This document shows, in pieces, positions 38,938-48,256 of a stretch of 64,000 nucleotides of DNA. The notes under the pieces are model-generated. The model was not told the DNA's origin. It worked only from the letters and a program-made list of their open reading frames with translations, and did not search any database. The position numbers and the translations under genes are program-made. Origin of the DNA: Arcobacter sp. (GTDB taxonomy: Bacteria; Campylobacterota; Campylobacteria; Campylobacterales; Arcobacteraceae); NCBI GenBank assembly GCA_002869565.1, contig PKUJ01000002.1, forward strand, positions 62,001 through 126,000. Reading direction: 5' to 3'. Numbering within the stretch: the stretch's first letter is position 1; each line of letters starts with the position of its first letter.

Positions 38938-39687
38938 ATGATAAATAAAATAGTCTTAATAATTTTACTAATAGTAAGTAGTGCATTTGCAGAGAGAATA
39001 AATATTGCAGTTGCTGCAAATGTAAGTTATGCAATAGATGATTTAATTGCAGAGTTTAATAAAACAAATCCAGATACAAAAGTAGAAGTAACTTTAGGAA
39101 GTAGTGGGAAACTAACTGCTCAAATAAAAAATGGTGCACCATATAATCTTTTTATGGCAGCAAACATGAAATATCCTAAAGCACTTTATAGTGATAAAAT
39201 AGCCATCACAAAACCAAAAATATATGCCCAAGGAAGTTTAGCAATTTTAAGTACTAAAAAGTTAGACTTTACAAAAGGAATTAATCTTGCAATAGATTCT
39301 AAAGTTGACAAAATTGCAATAGCAAATCCTAAGACTGCACCATATGGAAAAGCAGCGGTTGAAGCTTTTAAAAATGCAAAAATATATGAGGCTATTGAAA
39401 AAAAATTGGTATATGCTGAATCTATCTCACAAACTGTTACCTATGCAATTACAGCAACTGATATTGGATTTATAGCAAAGTCATCTTTATATAGTCCTAA
39501 AATGAGTAAATATAAAGAAGGAATTAATTGGACAGATGTTGATCCAAAATTATATACTCCAATAAATCAAGGAATCGTTATCATAAATAATGCAAAAGAT
39601 AATAAAGAAGTAAAAGCATTTTATGACTTTATTTTAGGTGAAGATGCTAAAAAAATATTTAATGCTTATGGATATTTAGTACCATGA
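38938..39687 (+). CDS. modA: Molybdate ABC transporter substrate-binding protein
   Basis: INIAVAANVSYAIDDLIAEF...LGSSGKLTAQIKNGAPYNLFMAA. Confidence 0.95.
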   Translation: MINKIVLIILLIVSSAFAERINIAVAANVSYAIDDLIAEFNKTNPDTKVEVTLGSSGKLTAQIKNGAPYNLFMAANMKYPKALYSDKIAITKPKIYAQGSLAILSTKKLDFTKGINLAIDSKVDKIAIANPKTAPYGKAAVEAFKNAKIYEAIEKKLVYAESISQTVTYAITATDIGFIAKSSLYSPKMSKYKEGINWTDVDPKLYTPINQGIVIINNAKDNKEVKAFYDFILGEDAKKIFNAYGYLVP

Positions 39688-40084
39688 ATAAAATAGAAGC
39701 AATCATATCTCAAATAGACAATATTGAAAATCTCAATATCGTGCAATTTGATTTTTCAGGAATAAAACTTAAAATGATGAGTTTAGATTTAAATGAAAAT
39801 GTCAAAGTCGGCCAAAAAGTATTGCTAATAGTAAAAGCAACAAATATACTTTTGGCAAAAAATTTTGAAGGTATGATTAGTTTCTCTAATCAAATAAATG
39901 GAAAGATTGATAATATTGAAAATGGTAAACTTCTTTGTAGTGTTACAATCAAAGTTAAAGACACCTATTTTCAATCAATAATAACCCAAACAAGTGCAAA
40001 TAAAATGAATCTAAAAAAAATGATGAAATTGATATTTTCATAAAAGCAAGTGATTTATCTATTGAGGAAGTAATAAATGTTTGA
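39684..40084 (+). pseudogene. Mop/TOBE molybdate-binding protein gene with apparent homopolymer frameshift
   Basis: ORF stops at 40043, but one extra A in the A run ending at 40020 gives NLKKNDEIDIFIKASDLSIEEVINV* overlapping the modB start. Confidence 0.7.
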
Positions 40085-40769
40085 AACTCTGAAAGCTATA
40101 GAATTTGGTCCCTTTATACTCTCATTTAAATTAGCATTTATTACAACCTCAATTTTATTTGTAATCTCATTACCTCTTTCTTGGTATCTCTCACAAACAA
40201 AATCAAAAGTGAAACCTTTTTTAGAAGCAATTACTGCTCTTCCAATAGTTTTACCTCCTTCTGTTTTAGGGTTTTATATTTTGTGGGCTTTATCATACAA
40301 TTCACCAATAGGTGCCTTTTTTGAAAATATTTTTGGAATAAAACTAGTGTTTAACTTTTATGGCCTTGTTATTGCCAGTTGTTTTTACAGTCTTCCTTTT
40401 ATGGTTCAACCCTTACAAAGTGGTTTTGAAAGTATTAGTAAGAATATGATTGAAGCAAGTTATATTTGCGGAAAAGGAAAAATAAAAACTTTATTAAAAG
40501 TAGCTTTACCAAATATAAAACCAGCTCTTCTTACAGCAATAATTGTAACCTTTGCACACACAGTAGGAGAGTTTGGAGTTGTTCTTATGGTAGGGGGAAG
40601 TATTCCTGATGAGACAAAAGTAGCTTCAGTTGCAATATATGAAATGGTAGAAATAATGGATTATAAAACTGCTCATATTTATAGTGCTATTATGGTCATA
40701 ATTAGTTTTTTAGTACTTCTTAGTGTTTATATCTTCAATGGTAGAAGCAACAAAAAATTTGGCGTTTAA
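40077..40769 (+). CDS. modB: Molybdate ABC transporter permease
   Basis: Hydrophobic; ALPIVLPPSVLGFYIL, HTVGEFGVVLMVGGSIPDETKVASVAIYE. Confidence 0.95.
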   Translation: MFETLKAIEFGPFILSFKLAFITTSILFVISLPLSWYLSQTKSKVKPFLEAITALPIVLPPSVLGFYILWALSYNSPIGAFFENIFGIKLVFNFYGLVIASCFYSLPFMVQPLQSGFESISKNMIEASYICGKGKIKTLLKVALPNIKPALLTAIIVTFAHTVGEFGVVLMVGGSIPDETKVASVAIYEMVEIMDYKTAHIYSAIMVIISFLVLLSVYIFNGRSNKKFGV

Positions 40770-40808
40770 AATATTACAAAAGTAAAGAATTAGAATTAAT
40801 ATAACAAA

Positions 40809-41627
40809 ATGCAATACTTTAAACAATGGTATCAATTTTATTCAAATTGGCAACAACTTGTTGCCAATTTGAAAAAGGAAAAAGAGCAACAAGTTGTTTC
40901 TCAATTGACACAAATCCCATGGGGACATAATATACAAATAGTTTCAAAATGCAAAGACACCCAAGAAGCACTATTTTATGTAAATAAAACCATAGAAAAT
41001 AGCTGGAGTAGAAGTGTCTTAGTTCATCAAATGGAGAGTAAACTATATGAAAGAAGTGGAAAAGCTATATCAAACTTTGAAACAACTCTTCCTAAAGAAC
41101 AATCAGACTTAGCCAATGAATTAATAAAAGACCCATATAACTTTGACTTTTTAACTTTAAGTGAAAACTATAAAGAGAAAGAGTTAGAATCAGGATTATT
41201 GGAACATATTACAAGTTTTTTACTAGAACTTGGAAGTGGATTTGCTTTTGTTGGCAAACAAAAAAATCTAAAGGTAGGTCAAAGAGATTTTTATCTTGAT
41301 TTACTTTTTTATCATATAAGAATGCACTGTTATGTAGTAGTTGAGTTAAAGACTGTTGATTTTGAACCAGAGTTTGCTGGGAAATTAAATTTTTATATTA
41401 AAGCAGTAGATGAACAAATTAAAACAACAGAAGATAAACCTACTATTGGTATATTGTTATGTAAAAGTAAAGATAAGGTTATAGTAGAATACAGTTTAAG
41501 TGATATACATAAACCTATGGGAATATCCCAGTATGATTTAACTCATATAGTGCCAGAAGAGTTAAAAGGAAGTTTACCAGCTATTGAAGATATTGAAGCT
41601 GAGTTAAATAGGAATAAATATGAATGA
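40809..41627 (+). CDS. DUF1016 (YhcG-type PDDEXK nuclease) protein, probably N-terminally truncated
   Basis: QIPWGHNIQIVSKCKDTQEALFYVNKTIENSWSRSVL...QRDFYLDLLFYHIRMHCYVVVELKT; lacks the usual N-terminal domain. Confidence 0.85.
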   Translation: MQYFKQWYQFYSNWQQLVANLKKEKEQQVVSQLTQIPWGHNIQIVSKCKDTQEALFYVNKTIENSWSRSVLVHQMESKLYERSGKAISNFETTLPKEQSDLANELIKDPYNFDFLTLSENYKEKELESGLLEHITSFLLELGSGFAFVGKQKNLKVGQRDFYLDLLFYHIRMHCYVVVELKTVDFEPEFAGKLNFYIKAVDEQIKTTEDKPTIGILLCKSKDKVIVEYSLSDIHKPMGISQYDLTHIVPEELKGSLPAIEDIEAELNRNKYE

Positions 41628-41650
41628 ATACTATAAAAGTTGGATGAAAA

Positions 41651-42505
41651 ATGATAAAAATAAATATATTTAAAAAACTTCATGGCTCAAATGGAGATAT
41701 GAATTTAGATGTGGATTTAGAGATAAGAGAGGGTGATTTTATTGCTCTTGCTGGTCTTAGTGGTAGTGGGAAAACTACACTTTTAAGGATACTTGCTGGT
41801 TTGGAAGAAGCTAAGGGTGATATTAAGATTGGCGAAGAGTCTTGGCAGAGTGAAGCTATATTTTTACCTCCTCAAAAAAGAGAGATAGGTTTTGTTTTTC
41901 AAGATTATGCACTTTTCCCTAATATGAGTGTAGAAGAGAATCTTTTATATGTACAAAAAGACAAAGAACTTGCAAATCATCTTTTAAAAATAACTGAGTT
42001 AGAAGAGCTTAAAAATAGACTACCAAACACTTTAAGTGGTGGACAAAAACAAAGAGTCAGTCTTTGTCGAGCTTTGATGAATCGTCCAAAGCTATTACTT
42101 ATGGATGAGCCTTTATCTGCTTTAGATCCTAAAATGAGAATGAAACTCCAACAAGAGATATTAGCTTTACATAAGGAGTTTAATACTACAACAATAATGG
42201 TAAGCCATGACCCAAGTGAGATGTATAGATTATCAAATAGAGTAATAGTTTTAGACCAAGGAAAAGTTGTAGATGATGGTAAAGCAAAAGATGTTTTACT
42301 TAAAACAAGTGGTTCTCAAAAGTTCTCTTTTGAAGGAGAGTTACTTGATATTGTAAAAGTTGATGTAATATATATTGCAATTGTATCAATAGGTCAGCAG
42401 TTAGTTGAAATTGTAATTAGTAAAGCAGAAGCCAAAGAATTAGAAAAAGGACAAAAAGTTTTAGTAAGTACAAAAGCTTTTGCACCTTTAATAAAACAGA
42501 TTTAA
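41651..42505 (+). CDS. modC: Molybdate ABC transporter ATP-binding protein
   Basis: LAGLSGSGKTTLLRILAGL, LSGGQKQRVSLCRALMNRPKLLLMDEPLSALD; C-terminal TOBE. Confidence 0.92.
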   Translation: MIKINIFKKLHGSNGDMNLDVDLEIREGDFIALAGLSGSGKTTLLRILAGLEEAKGDIKIGEESWQSEAIFLPPQKREIGFVFQDYALFPNMSVEENLLYVQKDKELANHLLKITELEELKNRLPNTLSGGQKQRVSLCRALMNRPKLLLMDEPLSALDPKMRMKLQQEILALHKEFNTTTIMVSHDPSEMYRLSNRVIVLDQGKVVDDGKAKDVLLKTSGSQKFSFEGELLDIVKVDVIYIAIVSIGQQLVEIVISKAEAKELEKGQKVLVSTKAFAPLIKQI

Positions 42506-42520
42506 AATAAAAGGATAAAT

Positions 42521-43369
42521 ATGTTCAATTTATCAATTACAGAGTTAGAAAAATATATCCAAGATGATATTCCATATTTTGATTTAACTACAAGTTTACA
42601 AAATTGTAGTGACAAAAAAGTAGAATTAGAAGTTTATACGAGAGAAGATATTATAGTTTCATGTAGTGAAGAGGCAGCTAAGATTTCAGAACTTCTAAAT
42701 TGTAAGGTTGAGTTCTTTTTGAAAAGTAAACAAAAAGCCCTAAAACAAGAGACTATTCTTAAATATTACGGTCTATATGAAGATGTTCACAAGGCTTGGA
42801 GACTAACTCAAATACTTTTAGAATATAGTTGTAAAATAAGTACTTCAGCTTTCTTGATGAAAGAGCTTATAGAAGAAGTGAATCAAAATTGTGAACTATT
42901 GACTACTAGAAAAACTTTCCCTTTTTCAAAAATATTTTGTATAAAAGCTGCGATCTGTGGTGGTGCAACACCACATAGATTGGGATTAAGTGAGACTATT
43001 TTGTTTTTTGATGGACATAGAATAATTTATAAAGATAATGAAGAGTTTTATTCTGCAATTAAAAAAATAAAAAATTCTAGTAGTGAAAAAAATATTGCTG
43101 TTGAAAGTGACAATTTTGAAGATGCTAAAAGACTTATGCAAATTGGTGTAGATACCCTCCAATTGGATAAAATTGACTTTGAAACTCTTGATAATATAAT
43201 TAAATACAAAAATGAAAACTTTTCAAAAGTGAAAATATTACTTGCAGGTGGAATAAATCTTTCAAATGTAAAAGATTTTGCTAAATACACAGTTGATGGT
43301 ATTGTAACAAGTTCAATTTACTTAAGTGGCATGGCTGATATTAGTAGTAAACTCAAGATTATAGAATAA
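42521..43369 (+). CDS. modD: ModD (nicotinate-nucleotide pyrophosphorylase-like)
   Basis: DDIPYFDLTTSLQ...TTRKTFPFSKIFCIKAAICGGATPHRLGLSETILFF. Confidence 0.88.
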   Translation: MFNLSITELEKYIQDDIPYFDLTTSLQNCSDKKVELEVYTREDIIVSCSEEAAKISELLNCKVEFFLKSKQKALKQETILKYYGLYEDVHKAWRLTQILLEYSCKISTSAFLMKELIEEVNQNCELLTTRKTFPFSKIFCIKAAICGGATPHRLGLSETILFFDGHRIIYKDNEEFYSAIKKIKNSSSEKNIAVESDNFEDAKRLMQIGVDTLQLDKIDFETLDNIIKYKNENFSKVKILLAGGINLSNVKDFAKYTVDGIVTSSIYLSGMADISSKLKIIE

Positions 43370-43375
43370 TTATAG

Positions 43376-43392
43376 AGGAACACTATTTGCAA
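43376..43392 (+). promoter_or_regulatory. sigma54-type promoter upstream of a 30-aa ORF
   Basis: AGGAAC-ACTAT-TTGCAA. Confidence 0.7.
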
Positions 43393-43418
43393 TATAGAAC
43401 TTAAAAAAGGAGTATCTC

Positions 43419-43511
43419 ATGGAAATTGAAAAATTCATATTCCCTATTGTTCTTATTTCATACATTGCTGGAGTAATAATCTATACTAACTACAAGTATA
43501 AAAAGATTTAA
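43419..43511 (+). CDS. 30-aa single-membrane-span small protein
   Basis: MEIEKFIFPIVLISYIAGVIIYTNYKYKKI; SD aaaaaaggag, start ATG, dedicated sigma54 promoter; not in the ORF track. Confidence 0.7.
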   Translation: MEIEKFIFPIVLISYIAGVIIYTNYKYKKI

Positions 43512-43519
43512 AAAATTAA

Positions 43520-43536
43520 TGGAACACTTTTTGCAT
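43520..43536 (+). promoter_or_regulatory. sigma54-type promoter upstream of leader hairpin/aldo-keto reductase
   Basis: TGGAAC-ACTTT-TTGCAT. Confidence 0.85.
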
Positions 43537-43570
43537 GTACATATATGACCTTTTGTAAATTAGATAAATG

Positions 43571-43607
43571 AAGAGCAAGGACGTCCCTTCTTGCTCTTTC
43601 GTTTTTT
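43571..43607 (+). terminator. Rho-independent terminator-like hairpin in the leader of the aldo/keto reductase
   Basis: AAGAGCAAG-gacgtccctt-CTTGCTCTTTCGTTTTTTC. Confidence 0.8.
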
Positions 43608-43638
43608 CAAAAGGAATTCTCAAAGGAATATAATAAAT

Positions 43639-44751
43639 ATGTTACAGGCAACACCTCAATCAACTCTTAATTTTGCAAAGAAATTTTCAAACTATAAAGA
43701 TTTTTATATAAAACATAATAACTTAATATTTTCAAAACTAGGGCTTGGAACATTTAATAAAGAACCTTATAAAGAAGAAAACTATGTATTTCATTATATT
43801 GAAGGTGTAAAAGAAGCCGTTAAAAATGGAATAAATTTAATAGATACAGCAAGTAATTATAGATATGGACAGAGTGAAAAAGAGATTGGAACTGCATTAA
43901 AAGAGTTAATGGATGAAAAGGAAGTTACAAGAGAAGAGCTTGTGATTTGTTCAAAGGGTGGTTTTATCCAACTTGAGTTTCCTTTCCCAAAAAATCCATA
44001 TACTTGGATAGAAGAGAATATTTTAGATAAGAAACTAGCTACGCAAGATGATCTCGAACTTGATCAACATTGTATGACGCCAGATTATTTGGAATGGTCA
44101 TGTGAAAAATCTTTAGAAAATCTTGGTGTAGATTCAATTGACATTTATTATTTACATAATCCAGAAATGCAATTAATTAAACTTGGTCAAGCAAAGTTTT
44201 TAAAGAAAATAGAATCCATTTTTAAAAGATTTGAAAAAATGGCTGATAAAGGAATGATAAAATATTATGGAGTAGCAGTTTGGAATGCCTTTATTAATGA
44301 CAAATATTCTCAAGAACATATAAATCTAGAGGACTTAGTAGAAATAGCTAAAAAGGTTGGAGGAGTAAATCATAGATTTAAGTATATTCAAACACCTTTT
44401 AATATTGCTAAAACATCAATTTATACAATGCCTTCACAAACTGTAAAAGGAGAAAAATGTACTCTTCTTCAAGCAGCCCATAGAATGAGTATTGGAGTAA
44501 TATCTAGTTCCTCTTTACTTCAAATGAATTTATTTAAAAGTTCATTTAAAGCGGAAACGGGTTATTTACTTGATTCTAAAATGGTTTTAGAAAATGATAT
44601 TCAATTGGCATTACAATTTGTTCGCTCAACTCCTGGACTTATAAGCTCGTTATTTGCTTCAAAAGTTCCTGTTCATATAAAAAAGAATTTAGAGATTACT
44701 AAAATAAAAGCAACGCCAAGAGCAAATTACGATCTAATGTATAGAGTCTAA
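43639..44751 (+). CDS. Aldo/keto reductase
   Basis: SKLGLGTFNKEPYKEENY...GINLIDTASNYRYGQSEKEIGTAL; start chosen at ATG 43639 downstream of the leader. Confidence 0.85.
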   Translation: MLQATPQSTLNFAKKFSNYKDFYIKHNNLIFSKLGLGTFNKEPYKEENYVFHYIEGVKEAVKNGINLIDTASNYRYGQSEKEIGTALKELMDEKEVTREELVICSKGGFIQLEFPFPKNPYTWIEENILDKKLATQDDLELDQHCMTPDYLEWSCEKSLENLGVDSIDIYYLHNPEMQLIKLGQAKFLKKIESIFKRFEKMADKGMIKYYGVAVWNAFINDKYSQEHINLEDLVEIAKKVGGVNHRFKYIQTPFNIAKTSIYTMPSQTVKGEKCTLLQAAHRMSIGVISSSSLLQMNLFKSSFKAETGYLLDSKMVLENDIQLALQFVRSTPGLISSLFASKVPVHIKKNLEITKIKATPRANYDLMYRV

Positions 44752-44753
44752 TA

Positions 44754-46403
44754 ATGGTATATGACGTAATAGTTGTAGGGAGTGGTATAGCTGGATTAAT
44801 GGCAGCAATTGAAGCCAAAACAGACACCAATAAAGTAGCAATTATTACAAAAGGAAATCTTTTTAAATCAAACTCAGCAATGGCAAGTGGTGGAATAAAT
44901 GCTGTTTTAGATTTGGAAGATAAAGTAGAGTTTGAATCCCATATAGAAGATACTTTTAAATCATCAAAAGGTTTAGGTAATAGACATAATATCACTTATA
45001 TGTGTAGAAAAGCTTCGGACATAATTGCTAAATTAATAAGTTATGGTGTTGCTTTTGATAGAGATGAATATGGAAATATTGCTCAAAGAGCTTTTGGTGG
45101 GGGTAAACACAATAGAACTTGTTATGTGGGAGACAAAACAGGAAGTGCAATAATCCAAGCACTAATTAAAAAAGCAAAAGAAGTAGGAATTAAATTTTTT
45201 ATTAATACATATGTTCTAAATCTTGCAACTAATGAAAGAAAAATATCTGGAGTTATTGCTTTAAGAAGAATAGATTCTACAGTTTTGGTTTATTCTGCAA
45301 AATCAGTTGTTCTTGCTGGTGGTGGATATGCAGGTATTTTTAGAGGTAATTCTACAAATGCACAAGATTATACTGGTGATTTATTGGCGGTTTGTCTAAG
45401 AGCAAGACTTACCTTAAGAGATATGGAATTTATTCAATTTCATCCAACTGGAATTGCAAAAACAAATTATCTTGTAACTGAAGCTGCACGTGGTGAGGGT
45501 GGTTATTTAGTAAATAGTGATGGTGAACGTTTTATTGATGAGCTTGAAACTAGGGATAAAATTGCAAAAGCAATTTTAGAACAACAAAACAATGATAAAA
45601 AAGTTTTTATAGATCTAAGACATTTAAGCTTGGAAAAAATACAAAAAAAACTTCCTTCTTTATATAGTGTTGCTTTAAATCAAACAGGTATTGATATTAG
45701 TGAAGAACTATTAGAAATAAAACCTGTAGCACATTATAGTATGGGTGGCGTAGAAGTTAAAAATATGGTTGAATCCGAAATAAAAGGTCTTTATATTTGT
45801 GGAGAGATGGCTGCAAATGGGATTCATGGAGCAAATAGACTAGGGGGTAATTCTTTATTAGAAGGCACAGTTTTTGGAGAATTAGCTGGTCAAAAAGCTT
45901 TAAAATACAGTTTAGAAAATGGTCATGAAATAATTGATTACAATTTAGTAATAAAAGATATTAAAAATATTGATAAGATTTTTATGGGTGAAACATCAAA
46001 AAATTTTAATGCTATTAGAGTCTCCTTAGGAAATTCAATGTTTAAATATGTAGGAATTATTAGAAGTAAAGAGAGTCTTGTAAAAGCTTTTGATTATGCA
46101 AAATATCTAAGAAATCAATCTTACTCTTTGCATTGTATAAATAAAGAAAAAAGAAATAATGTGGAGCTTTCTTCTATCTTGGAATTAAGAAATGCTTTAG
46201 AAGTTTCTGAAGCAGTTATCTTAGGAGCAAAAAAAAGAAAAGAGAGTAGAGGGGCACATCATAGGGATGATTATCCTGAAACTAAGGAAAAATATGAGAA
46301 CCATATTTTAATAAAAGAGATACAAAAAGGTTATTTCAAAGTTGAACTTGAAGATAAAAGTTTTTTAACAAAATTCAGAAATTTATTTATAAACAAGGAG
46401 TAA
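44754..46403 (+). CDS. FAD-dependent fumarate reductase/L-aspartate oxidase superfamily protein
   Basis: DVIVVGSGIAGLMAAIEAK, FIQFHPTGIAKTNYLVTEAARGEGGYLVNSDGERF, GGNSLLEGTVFG. Confidence 0.88.
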   Translation: MVYDVIVVGSGIAGLMAAIEAKTDTNKVAIITKGNLFKSNSAMASGGINAVLDLEDKVEFESHIEDTFKSSKGLGNRHNITYMCRKASDIIAKLISYGVAFDRDEYGNIAQRAFGGGKHNRTCYVGDKTGSAIIQALIKKAKEVGIKFFINTYVLNLATNERKISGVIALRRIDSTVLVYSAKSVVLAGGGYAGIFRGNSTNAQDYTGDLLAVCLRARLTLRDMEFIQFHPTGIAKTNYLVTEAARGEGGYLVNSDGERFIDELETRDKIAKAILEQQNNDKKVFIDLRHLSLEKIQKKLPSLYSVALNQTGIDISEELLEIKPVAHYSMGGVEVKNMVESEIKGLYICGEMAANGIHGANRLGGNSLLEGTVFGELAGQKALKYSLENGHEIIDYNLVIKDIKNIDKIFMGETSKNFNAIRVSLGNSMFKYVGIIRSKESLVKAFDYAKYLRNQSYSLHCINKEKRNNVELSSILELRNALEVSEAVILGAKKRKESRGAHHRDDYPETKEKYENHILIKEIQKGYFKVELEDKSFLTKFRNLFINKE

Positions 46404-46406
46404 AAA

Positions 46407-46616
46407 ATGGCAAAAGTAATGTTGAGAGAAAATGAAGGAAAAATCTATTTCTATTTCGCTAAAAAAGATATGGAAGAGATTATTGAGACTTTAGAGTTTG
46501 ATAGTGAAGAGAATTGGGGTGGAGAGTGTGAATTGTCAAATGGTGAAACATGGTGGATTAAACCAGGTCCTAAAAAACTTCCAAAAGAAGAAGTTTGTAA
46601 AAAAATTAATAATTAA
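46407..46616 (+). CDS. nifT: NifT/FixU
   Basis: MAKVMLRENEGKIYFYFAKKDMEEIIETLEFDSEENWGGECELSNGETWWI. Confidence 0.85.
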   Translation: MAKVMLRENEGKIYFYFAKKDMEEIIETLEFDSEENWGGECELSNGETWWIKPGPKKLPKEEVCKKINN

Positions 46617-46711
46617 AACTAATTTGAGTATTTAATAAACAGTATATTATTTACTAATGCCTTAGATTATTTTATAATAGTATTTATAACTATCAAAGAA
46701 GGACAAAAAAT

Positions 46712-48256
46712 ATGGCAGTGTTTGATAAGACAGCTTGTGAAAGTTGTCTCACCTTAAAAGAATTAGCTACGCTTTATGATATTTCATCAGTAATATCAAA
46801 TCATTATGATTTAGAGACTTCATTAGAAAAATCTATGAAGATATTGAAAAATTCTTTGCATCTTACAAATTGCTCTGTACATCTTCTTGATGATAATGAT
46901 GTATTAAGTGTGTTTGCATCAGTTGAGTTGAGTTCTATTCAAAAGAAACTTGCTACGTATAAACTTGGTGAAGGTGCAACTGGAATGGCTGCTCAAGAAA
47001 AAGAACCCGTAGTGGTTGAAAATATTCATAATGACTCTCTTTTTTTAAATAAGTCTGGAAAGAGAGATCTAAATAATTTATCATATGTTGCAGTTCCTTT
47101 AGTAATTGAAGATCAAACAATTGGTGTTTTAGGTGCAGCATTAACAAAAACGACAGAAATAGGATTTGAAGATTGTGTAAGAATTTTGACAATTATTAGT
47201 TCTATTTTTGCACAATCTATTTATTCATTTCAATTAAACAAAAATGAAAAAGAGAGATTAAAAGAATTGAAACTTTATTATAAAATGGAGTGGGATTCAA
47301 AAGTTCACAATTTTGGAGATATAATTGGAGATAGCCCAAAAATGGAACAAGTTTTTCAAGTAATTCAAAGAATTGCAGAATCAAATGTAACAGTTTTAGT
47401 TAGAGGTGAAACTGGAACAGGGAAAGAATTAGTAGCGGCTGCTATTCATAAAAGAAGTAAAAGAAAAGAAGAACCGTTTATAAAATTAAACTGTGCAGCA
47501 ATTACAGAAACTTTACTTGAAAGTGAACTTTTTGGACACGAAAAAGGTGCTTTTACCGATGCAAGAGAGACAAGAAAAGGAAGATTCGAATTAGCTGATG
47601 GAGGAACACTTTTCTTAGATGAAATTGGAGATATCTCTGCTTCTGCACAAGTTAAACTGTTAAGGGTTCTACAAGAGAGAGAATTTGAAAGAGTTGGTGG
47701 AAGTAAAACTATAAAAGTCAATGTTAGATTAGTTGCAGCAACAAATAGAAATCTTGAACAAATGGTAAAAGATGGATAGTTTAGAGAAGATTTATATTAT
47801 AGATTAAATGTAATCCCTATTGATTTACCGCCACTTAGAGAACGTGGTGGTGATATTAGACAACTTGTAGAATTCTTTTTAGAAAAAGCAATAAAAAACC
47901 ATAAAAAAGTTGTAAGTATTACTCCTGAAGCTATGGAGATTTTGTCAAATTATCCTTGGCCTGGAAATGTAAGAGAATTAGAAAATACAATTGAAAGAAT
48001 TGTACTTATGGGTAGTGAAGATGGCATTACAAAATTTGATATGTTATTGTTACTTCCTGCACTTAATGATGAAAAATTAAAAAAAGAGTTTAAAACAATT
48101 CCAATGGAGAATAAAACTTTAGAAGATTTGGAAAAAGAAGCAATAGAGAATGCTTTGGAAAATAATGGTTTTAATCAATCCCAAACTGCTCAAGAACTTG
48201 GTATTTCTCTTAGACAAATTGGGTACAAAATTAAAAAATATGGAATAACAATATGA
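46712..48256 (+). pseudogene. nifA: nif-specific sigma54 activator NifA, interrupted by one in-frame TAG (47777..47779)
   Basis: GAF domain, [21 protein letters not shown], then [37 protein letters not shown] continuing in frame to the C-terminal HTH NGFNQSQTAQELGISLRQIGYKIKKYGI. Confidence 0.9.
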
